Source: Isachenkonia alkalipeptolytica
GTDB lineage: Bacteria; Bacillota; Clostridia; Peptostreptococcales; T1SED10-28
Assembly: GCF_009910325.1 (NCBI RefSeq)
Contig: NZ_SUMG01000007.1
Coordinates: 62,001-126,000 of the forward strand
Direction of reading: 5' to 3'
Length of the DNA stretch: 64,000 bases
Positions 58,258-64,000 of the stretch are shown one piece after another (position 1 is the first letter of the stretch; the number at the start of each line of letters is the position of its first letter). A program made the translations under genes and the position numbers. The notes beneath the pieces are model-generated. The model worked only from the letters and a program-made list of their open reading frames with translations, made no database searches and was not told where the DNA came from.

Positions 58258-59530
58258 CAGCATTTTCCTCCATTTTTTCAGTATCGTAAATCGCTTTTTC
58301 AAAACCTTCGATAAGATCCCGACCGTCTTTAAAGCTCTTTCCCTCTTTCACAAATTCTTTCCCGGTAAGAATCAATACCCGTTCCACTTTCACTCTTTTC
58401 TCAAGATCCTTGATGTTTTCTATGTCCTCCACCTTGGCGTCTCCCACGATCCTTCGAATAATTTCCAGTCCCGCCATAGCCATGCTTTCCCCGAGAATTC
58501 GGTCCAAATACCAATCCCGATAAGCCTCTTGTTTATACAAAGAGTCCGTAACCCTGCTTTCGTAGAGCCGTTTCCACTTGTGCACAAATCGATCCACCAC
58601 CGCCACAATGGTTTGCTCCAACCACACGAGAAAATCCATTTCCCGGGTCAGGTTCTTCTCCTCCTCCAAATTGACCAAGCGATGATAGGCCATGGGAAAA
58701 AACAGGTTCCCCAGAAAATTTCCAAGATCGTAGGCGATGGGACCATAAAAAGCAAACTCCGCATCCAGCACTCGGGTGGATTCCTCGGTAACAAAGATCG
58801 ACCCCGTATGAAGATCCCCATGAATCAACGCTTCTCCCCGATTCATAAAAATCTCTTTCAACTTTCCCGCTTCCAAATGGAGATCCCGGTCTTTATAGAG
58901 CTCCCGTTCCACAAATTCCATGTTTTCGGGAAGCACCACATTTCGCCCCTTATAATCCGTAAAGGGCTCTGTGAATACCAAATCCTCGGTGATATCGCAC
59001 ATGTCCGGGTTCACAAACTCCCGTTGGCTTTTCTTTTTCTCCTTGGGGTCCATGGCCAGATCCGATGTCAACAGCGTGTTACGAGCAATAAAAGTGGTGA
59101 TGTCCTCCGACAGTTGAGGGTACACCTTCGCCGCCAGAAGGCCCTTTCGAAGATTTTCGTGGTCATAAAGATCCTCCATGGCAATAAGGGACATTACAGG
59201 ATCGAACTGATACACCCTGGGAGAAAGGCCGATGCTCCGCTTATCATAACCCATTAAGGCCTTGGCCTCAATCTCGGTTCGCCGGATATCCAGAGGTCTT
59301 CCGGAGCTTCTCAGGAGACTGTCCCCCTGTTTTAAAATAATGGATCTCTTCTCCTCCCCTCCCTCTTCCCAGACCCGAAACACATAGTTGATATTGCCGT
59401 CTCCGATTTCTTCTCCCTTTAACTTAGCATCCTTCGAAAAAAAATCCAGCACCTCCCGGGTATAGGCTACCGCCCCCTCCAGGTCCAATCGAAAGTGCTG
59501 ATCATACTTGTTTTCCCTTGACTCTGCCAT
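58244..59530 (-). CDS. mtnK: S-methyl-5-thioribose kinase
   Basis: 428 residues, aminoglycoside-kinase-like fold. IGDGNINYVFRVWEE, SIILKQGDSLLRSSGRPL, the catalytic GEALIHGDLHTGSIFV and metal LDAEFAFYGPIAYD identify MtnK. It phosphorylates methylthioribose (or 5-deoxyribose) at C1. Third gene after the aldolase and mtnA, but a tandem-repeat spacer of about 300 nt separates it from mtnA. Confidence 0.93.
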   Translation of the reverse strand: MAESRENKYDQHFRLDLEGAVAYTREVLDFFSKDAKLKGEEIGDGNINYVFRVWEEGGEEKRSIILKQGDSLLRSSGRPLDIRRTEIEAKALMGYDKRSIGLSPRVYQFDPVMSLIAMEDLYDHENLRKGLLAAKVYPQLSEDITTFIARNTLLTSDLAMDPKEKKKSQREFVNPDMCDITEDLVFTEPFTDYKGRNVVLPENMEFVERELYKDRDLHLEAGKLKEIFMNRGEALIHGDLHTGSIFVTEESTRVLDAEFAFYGPIAYDLGNFLGNLFFPMAYHRLVNLEEEKNLTREMDFLVWLEQTIVAVVDRFVHKWKRLYESRVTDSLYKQEAYRDWYLDRILGESMAMAGLEIIRRIVGDAKVEDIENIKDLEKRVKVERVLILTGKEFVKEGKSFKDGRDLIEGFEKAIYDTEKMEENADDTN

Positions 59531-59545
59531 ATATCTCTCCCCCTT

Positions 59546-59803
59546 GTTTCCATGGTTTATTGTCTTGTTGTAATGGTTTATTTTCTTGTTATCATTGTTT
59601 TTTGTCTTGTTGTAATGGTTTATTTTCTTCCGGAACCTAATTATCCAGGTTGTACCGACTATCGATCACATAAAAGATTATTGATTCACATAAGAGACTA
59701 TTGATTCACATAACAGACTATTGATCCACATAAGAGACTATTGATCCACATAAGAGACTATTGATCCACATAAGAGACTATTGATCCACATAACAGACTA
59801 TTG
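59546..59803. repeat. Two tandem arrays between mtnK and mtnA
   Basis: 59546-59635: a unit of about 38 nt (TTGTCTTGTTGTAATGGTTT...), two copies. 59672-59803: GATTCACATAAGAGACTATT, 20 nt, about seven copies. No gene in 59531-59832. Confidence 0.92.
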
Positions 59804-59832
59804 GTCCGTCTGCAGGGATGCCGTTGCATCCC

Positions 59833-60885
59833 TTAATAATATCCCGCTTCTCCCTGCTTAAAATAATCCCTGATATTATAGGGGGTGTAGATACCCCGAT
59901 CGGTTACTACAGCGGAAACATAGGCCGGAGGAGTGATATCAAAAGCCGGGTAATAGCCCTTAACCCCCTCCAAGGTGGTTTTCACCCTTTGAAATTCCAG
60001 AACCTCTTTGGGATTTCGCTGCTCAATGACCAGATCCTCAGTGGAGGTCTTCCCCTGATCGGGAATGCCCGTGACGTAATAGGGGATCCCGAAATGCTTT
60101 GCCACAAGGGCCATCTGCATGGTTCCCACCTTGTTTACCACATGACCGTCGAGCACAATAGAGTCCGCCGCTGAAGTAAACACATCGATCTTTTTTTCCT
60201 TCATGGTAACCCCCGCCATATTATCGCTGATTACCGTAACGGGATATCCCTGATCCTGAATCACACTGGCGGTAAGTCTCGCCCCTTGCAGGTAGGGCCT
60301 GGTTTCCGGACAGTAAAACTCCAGATTCAGCCCTCGCCTCTTGGCTATGCGAAGCATCATTCCCACGATGGTTTCTCCGAAGCATTGGGTCATGATTTTC
60401 CCATCTTCGGGAAAGAGATCCACTAAATGCTCCGCCACTTCTTCCATTTTGCTGTACCTTCGGTTTAAGGACTCCAAGGTATGATTGAAAATCATCTCAT
60501 CCGGGGCCCCGCCCCAGCGAAAACCCTCCTCCGCCGCCTCAATGCAGCCTCTTACCACCAGACGCATTCGATTGGCCGTGGTAGGCCGGGCGTTGGCCAG
60601 AGTTTCCCCGGCCTTTTCCAGTTGTTCCAGCTGTTTTTCCATGGGCTCGTGTTCCACTTCCTTCGCCGCCAGGGCCATGCCCATACCGGCGGCGGTAAAG
60701 GGCCCCGCACTTTGGGTGACCATATCGGCGATGGCCTTTGCCACCTCCTGATGGGTTTTGCAAACCTCGTAGCGAACCACTCGGGGATAGACTCTCCGGT
60801 CTAAAATTTTTACCTGTCCCTTTTCATACCAGGCCACATTTTCATACTGCAACAAAAAAGCTAAGTCCCAGTCTTTTCGAATCAT
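59833..60885 (-). CDS. mtnA: S-methyl-5-thioribose-1-phosphate isomerase
   Basis: 350 residues from ATG 60885, which overlaps the aldolase stop (ATGA). eIF2B-alpha-like fold. Catalytic Cys in EFYCPETRPYLQGARLTA and Asp in VISDNMAG; ARPTTANRM and AADSIVLDGHVVNKVGT are typical. It isomerises MTR-1-P (or 5-deoxyribose-1-P) to the ribulose form, the substrate of the neighbouring aldolase. Confidence 0.93.
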   Translation of the reverse strand: MIRKDWDLAFLLQYENVAWYEKGQVKILDRRVYPRVVRYEVCKTHQEVAKAIADMVTQSAGPFTAAGMGMALAAKEVEHEPMEKQLEQLEKAGETLANARPTTANRMRLVVRGCIEAAEEGFRWGGAPDEMIFNHTLESLNRRYSKMEEVAEHLVDLFPEDGKIMTQCFGETIVGMMLRIAKRRGLNLEFYCPETRPYLQGARLTASVIQDQGYPVTVISDNMAGVTMKEKKIDVFTSAADSIVLDGHVVNKVGTMQMALVAKHFGIPYYVTGIPDQGKTSTEDLVIEQRNPKEVLEFQRVKTTLEGVKGYYPAFDITPPAYVSAVVTDRGIYTPYNIRDYFKQGEAGYY

Positions 60886-61541
60886 AACTTTTCCTCCCCT
60901 CCCTGACCATAGCTGCCGAAACGCCAAACCATCTTTTCCATCTCTTCATCGGAGAGCATTCTGGGCTCCCCTAGGGTTTTGGTGCGGTAATATACTTCGG
61001 CGCAAAATTCAATTTCCTCCGCCTTGGAAAAGGCACTGTCCAGGGTATTGCCTCCGGTTAGCAGTCCATGGTTGGAAAGCAGTACCGCAAAGCGCTCCTT
61101 CATACTTTCATAGGCCTTTTCCGCCAACTCTTCGGTGCCGAAGGTGGCGTAGGGGGCAACGGGAATATTACTGCCTCCCCCTACGGCAACCAGATAATGC
61201 ATGGCGGGGATCTCCCAGCCTAAGGTGGCCAGGGTGGTGGCGTATACCGAGTGTACATGCACCACCGCCCGGATATCCGTCCGTCTTTGATAAAAGGTTC
61301 GATGCATACCGTATTCACTGGAAGGCTTATGCTCCCCTTCCACCACATTTCCCCGAAGATCCATCACCAGAATATCCTCCGGTTGCAAGGAAAAATAATC
61401 CATTCCGCTTGGGGTGATAATCATCATTTCTTCCTTTGGAATATATATGCTGATATTGCCTCCGGTACCCTTTGTCAGCCCTGAGGTAATGAGTTTTCTT
61501 CCATATTCGACAACCTGTTTTCTTTCCTGTTCATATATCAT
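60882..61541 (-). CDS. Class II aldolase (FucA/MtnB family)
   Basis: 219 residues from ATG 61541 (AAAGGAGAGG upstream). Zinc site and core: GLTKGTGGNISI, ITPSGMDYFSLQPEDIL, SSEYGMHRTFYQRR, and VVHVHSVYATTLATL; late His in LLSNHGLLTGGN. Next to mtnA and mtnK it most likely splits 5-methylthioribulose-1-P or 5-deoxyribulose-1-P into DHAP and an aldehyde, rather than acting as MtnB. A longer in-frame start translates a REP copy and is rejected. Confidence 0.87.
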   Translation of the reverse strand: MIYEQERKQVVEYGRKLITSGLTKGTGGNISIYIPKEEMMIITPSGMDYFSLQPEDILVMDLRGNVVEGEHKPSSEYGMHRTFYQRRTDIRAVVHVHSVYATTLATLGWEIPAMHYLVAVGGGSNIPVAPYATFGTEELAEKAYESMKERFAVLLSNHGLLTGGNTLDSAFSKAEEIEFCAEVYYRTKTLGEPRMLSDEEMEKMVWRFGSYGQGGEEKL

Positions 61542-61562
61542 TTTATCCTCTCCTTTGCACAA

Positions 61563-61607
61563 GATGACAGCGGGACGAGATGACAGCGGGACGGAGTTTT
61601 TGTCATC
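61563..61607 (+). repeat. REP-like copy plus truncated copy
   Basis: Truncated GATGACAGCGGGAC (61563-61576), then an intact 29-nt copy (61579-61607), about 20 nt upstream of the aldolase ribosome site, i.e. probably within the mtn mRNA leader. Confidence 0.92.
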
Positions 61608-61670
61608 TTTTCTTCTTCCGTCCCTCTTCATAATATACCCCACATAAGAGGGTTTCAACAAAAAAAAAGA

Positions 61671-61708
61671 CCGAAAACCTTAAAGTCTTCGATCTCTTAT
61701 TCCCATGA
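61671..61708 (-). terminator. Terminator after the disulfide oxidoreductase gene
   Basis: Minus-strand CGAAGACTTTAAGGTTTTCG hairpin followed by TCTTTTTTTTT. Confidence 0.65.
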
Positions 61709-61728
61709 ATTGGGAAGTATTTTAATTT

Positions 61729-62373
61729 TTACTGGGTTTTTTCAATCTCATCCAGGAAGGTATCTAAGGGCTGATTTCCCACGAATTCAAACTCATCATT
61801 GATGACCACCTTCGGCACACTGGAGACATTAAATTTATTGGAAACCTCCCCAAAGGTTTGGGCTTCAATCATTTCTGCATCAATATGGGGATTTTCTAGC
61901 GCCAGTTTATGGGCTTTTTCCACGGCTCCCGGGCAATGGGGGCAGCTTAGGGTTACAAACACCTTGATATTTACCGGTTTTGTGATTTTGTCCAGCCGCG
62001 CTTGCAAGGATTCCGGCAGACTGTCTAAGGCTCCCGATACTTCCATAATACCCTTAATAAAAGAGTTTACTTCATGTCCTGCGGGAATTCCGTTGAATTT
62101 TATCCCACGATGTTTTTTCTCCCCATCCAACAGTACAATGCTGGGAGTCAGGGTTATGTCGTATTCCTTCGCCTTGTCTTGATGGGTATCCAGATCATAG
62201 GCTTCCAAATGAATTTTTTCCGATAAGGTCTCCATTTCCTGCATGAAACTTTCCGTTTCCTCGCAGGTTTCGCAGGACTCTTTGTGGGTGAAGAGTCCGA
62301 TGGTTACGTCCTCCTTCATACCTTCGAAAAATCCTGACAGTTGTTCGCGCATTTCATCATTTAATAGTGCCAT
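61729..62373 (-). CDS. Two-domain protein disulfide oxidoreductase (PDO/glutaredoxin-like)
   Basis: 214 residues, two thioredoxin folds in tandem. The N-terminal domain has SCETCEE (C34-C37) and the C-terminal domain TLSCPHCPGAV. Cis-Pro loops LTPSIVLL and SSVPKVVIN are present in both. Such proteins take electrons from a thioredoxin reductase; the trxB gene lies directly upstream on the same strand. Cytosolic, no signal. Confidence 0.87.
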   Translation of the reverse strand: MALLNDEMREQLSGFFEGMKEDVTIGLFTHKESCETCEETESFMQEMETLSEKIHLEAYDLDTHQDKAKEYDITLTPSIVLLDGEKKHRGIKFNGIPAGHEVNSFIKGIMEVSGALDSLPESLQARLDKITKPVNIKVFVTLSCPHCPGAVEKAHKLALENPHIDAEMIEAQTFGEVSNKFNVSSVPKVVINDEFEFVGNQPLDTFLDEIEKTQ

Positions 62374-62402
62374 GGTAAATCGCTCCTTTTTTATATTTAT
62401 TA

Positions 62403-62668
62403 TTTGTTCTTTCTTATTGTTGACTTTGTTCTTTCTTATTGTTGACTTTGTTCTTTCTTATTGTTGACTGTTCCTTGGTTGGGGGCTTTGTTGCGGCGCT
62501 TCGTTAAGGGTGCCTGGTAGCGTTCCCGCTGTTCGCCTCCCTGCTGCGGATGCCGGGTGCAGTTCCTGCTGCGGGCCTTTCTGCTGCAGATGCCGCTACC
62601 GTTCCTGATGCCTGTCTTTCTGCTAAGGTTGCCGCTACCGTTCCTGCTACGGACCCTTGTTAGGGCAC
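62403..62668. repeat. 22-nt and 40-nt tandem arrays between trxB and the PDO gene
   Basis: 62403-62470: TTGTTCTTTCTTATTGTTGA type, exactly 22-nt period, three copies. About 62505-62665: CTGCTGCAGATGCCGCTACC..., period about 40, three diverged copies. No gene in 62374-62693. Confidence 0.85.
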
Positions 62669-62693
62669 TGGTACTTCGCTCCCGGCGGCAGAC

Positions 62694-63695
62694 TTACTTC
62701 GCCACCACCTGCTGGGGCGCTTCGATTTTTGCATGAGTGTTTAAATAATCGTTTACGGCTAACGCGACTTTTGCTCCATCTCCTGCAGAGGTAATGATCT
62801 GCTTATAGGGAATCGTTGTAATATCCCCGGCGGCAAATACTCCTTTTACGTTGGTTCTGCCGTATCCGTCGACGATGATTTCCTTACGATCATTCACTTC
62901 TACGTAGTCTTGAAAGGCATCGCTGTTGGGAAGATATCCGATTTCCACGAAAATCCCGTTGGTATTCATGATTCGTTGCTCTCCCGTATTCTTATCCAGC
63001 ACTTTGATGCCTGTGACCATAGCTTCTCCCAGAATCTCTTCCATTTGGGTATCTAAATGAATATGGATGTTGTCGTAGTTCTTTAACTGATCCACCAACA
63101 CCTGATCGGCTCTGAATTGGCTTCGGTGAACCAAATCCACCTTTGTGGCGATCTTCGCAAGATCAAGGGCGGATTCTACAGCGGTATTTCCGCCTCCGGC
63201 GATGACCACGTCCAGACCTTCAAAGAAGGGACCGTCGCAGATGGCACAGTAGGCCACCCCTTTTCCGGAAAACTCCTGCTCTCCGGGGATTCCCAGCTTT
63301 CTCGGTTTCGAACCGGTGGCAAGGACCAGGGTCCGGCTTTGATATACTTCGCCGTTGTTCAAATGAACCTTGTGCAGTTCGCCCTCTTTTGATAATTTTT
63401 CCACCCGAACTTCTTTCAGTATGGGGACCTGTAAATTTTGCACATGGCTGATGAATTTATTGACCAGCCCTTCCCCGGTCATACTCTCATACCCCAAATA
63501 GTTTTCCACCATGGAGGTATCCATGACCTGTCCACCTAATCGCTCGGTGATGATTCCTACCTTCATACCCTTCCGTTTTGCATAAAGGGCGGTGTTTAGG
63601 CCGGCAGGTCCTCCGCCGATGATCAGTGTGTCGTATAGAACCTCTTCTTCCAGTTTTACCTTTGGTTCCTGGGTGATATCCAAATTCAATTCCAT
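62694..63695 (-). CDS. trxB: Thioredoxin reductase family protein
   Basis: 333 residues. FAD motif LIIGGGPAGLNTALYA, redox pair in AYCAICDGPFF, the second nucleotide motif VVIAGGGNTAVESALDLA, and FAD motif GVFAAGDITTIPYKQIITSAGDGAKVAL. The second domain lacks the usual HRR NADPH motif (it reads LVHRSQFRA), so cofactor preference is open. Probably reduces the adjacent PDO. AAGGAGG upstream. Confidence 0.92.
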   Translation of the reverse strand: MELNLDITQEPKVKLEEEVLYDTLIIGGGPAGLNTALYAKRKGMKVGIITERLGGQVMDTSMVENYLGYESMTGEGLVNKFISHVQNLQVPILKEVRVEKLSKEGELHKVHLNNGEVYQSRTLVLATGSKPRKLGIPGEQEFSGKGVAYCAICDGPFFEGLDVVIAGGGNTAVESALDLAKIATKVDLVHRSQFRADQVLVDQLKNYDNIHIHLDTQMEEILGEAMVTGIKVLDKNTGEQRIMNTNGIFVEIGYLPNSDAFQDYVEVNDRKEIIVDGYGRTNVKGVFAAGDITTIPYKQIITSAGDGAKVALAVNDYLNTHAKIEAPQQVVAK

Positions 63696-63770
63696 AGATT
63701 ATGGCCTCCTTAAAATTAGTAGTTCGTCGTTCAATCCAACCTATTTTTACTTTTTTATCATCTGTTCCTT

Positions 63771-64000
63771 TCAACAGTTGGAATCTTGGCTTTTAAGCAC
63801 CTTGCAGATGCTGGATTCACTCAGTCCGCCAAAAAGACGGCCCAGCTCCTTTAAAGAAAGAGTGGTCTTTTTTCGATAATCCCAAATCTTTTGGTTTCGA
63901 AGCTTTTTATCCTTTAAAAATTCCTTTTCCTCAAGATTCAATTTCGAAAGCTCTTTGTATAGGGTTTCTTCAGCCTTTTCATAGGATTCGATACAGCCTA
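63771..64000 (-). CDS. C-terminal part of a second RAYT-like (Y1_Tnp) protein
   Basis: 76 codons visible, the 5' part lying beyond the right edge. The end reads IWDYRKKTTLSLKELGRLFG followed by GLSESSICKVLK, the helix-turn-helix tail typical of REP-associated transposases; a charged helical region precedes it. It differs from the tail of the RAYT at 45.5 kb, so this is a separate gene. It could also be another HTH protein. Confidence 0.5.
   Translation of the reverse strand, partial: GCIESYEKAEETLYKELSKLNLEEKEFLKDKKLRNQKIWDYRKKTTLSLKELGRLFGGLSESSICKVLKSQDSNC

Overview
The window looks like chromosomal DNA from an anaerobic, motile, fermentative Firmicute of the Clostridia. The evidence is a Bacillus-type gene order (fsa-glpX-rho-rpmE-tdk-prfA-prmC-ywlC-ywlE-rpiB-upp-atp operon, then murA-mbl-flgF-flgG-rod protein-fabZ), near-universal AGGAGG ribosome binding sites, a Spo0E-like protein, lysine-fermentation genes (kal, kce) and an ATP synthase with Na+-type c subunits plus a fused double-hairpin c subunit, as described in Acetobacterium. 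Genus-level placement is not possible from the sequence alone.

Layout. 1-8.3 kb: partial recD2, cysK, a NitT/TauT-type ABC transporter, metK behind a SAM-I riboswitch, and a short Spo0E-like gene. 8.5-17 kb: an AEC transporter, fabZ, flagellar rod genes, an MreB/Mbl protein, murA, a YueI-like gene and a NusG_II-like gene. 17.5-25.4 kb: the complete F1Fo-ATPase operon. 26-39.3 kb: nucleotide salvage (dCMP deaminase, upp, tdk), translation (prfA, prmC, ywlC, rpmE), transcription termination (rho), sugar phosphates (rpiB, glpX, fsa) and kal/kce. 39.8-50 kb: an NSS symporter, a MATE-like exporter, a membrane protein, a cell-wall amidase, a REP-associated tyrosine transposase (RAYT), iadA, psuG and an AbrB-type permease. 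50-57.3 kb: two diguanylate cyclases, a PyrR-attenuated uracil permease, and a secreted transglutaminase-like protein behind two tandem c-di-GMP riboswitches. 57.3-64 kb: TudS-like DUF523/DUF1722, mtnK, mtnA and a class II aldolase (a 5'-methylthioadenosine/5'-deoxyadenosine disposal route), a two-domain disulfide oxidoreductase with its thioredoxin reductase, and the 3' end of a second RAYT-like gene. No tRNA, rRNA or CRISPR array was seen.

The most unusual layer is between the genes. First, a 29-nt palindromic repeat (arms GATGACA/TGTCATC, core GCGGGACGGAGTTTT) occurs as about 17 intact or near-intact copies at ten loci, plus diverged and truncated copies. They occur singly, in inverted pairs and head to tail. 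The RAYT gene sits between copies, so this looks like a REP/RAYT pair. One copy encodes the last residues of MetK, others create false N-terminal extensions on annotatable genes, and one is split by a 119-bp MITE with a 4-bp target duplication. Second, more than 20 intergenic gaps hold short tandem arrays (units 8-40 nt). Each array has its own unit sequence, and several units visibly start inside the neighbouring gene's last or first codons. The same kind of expansion appears in frame inside rho and at the end of a GGDEF gene.
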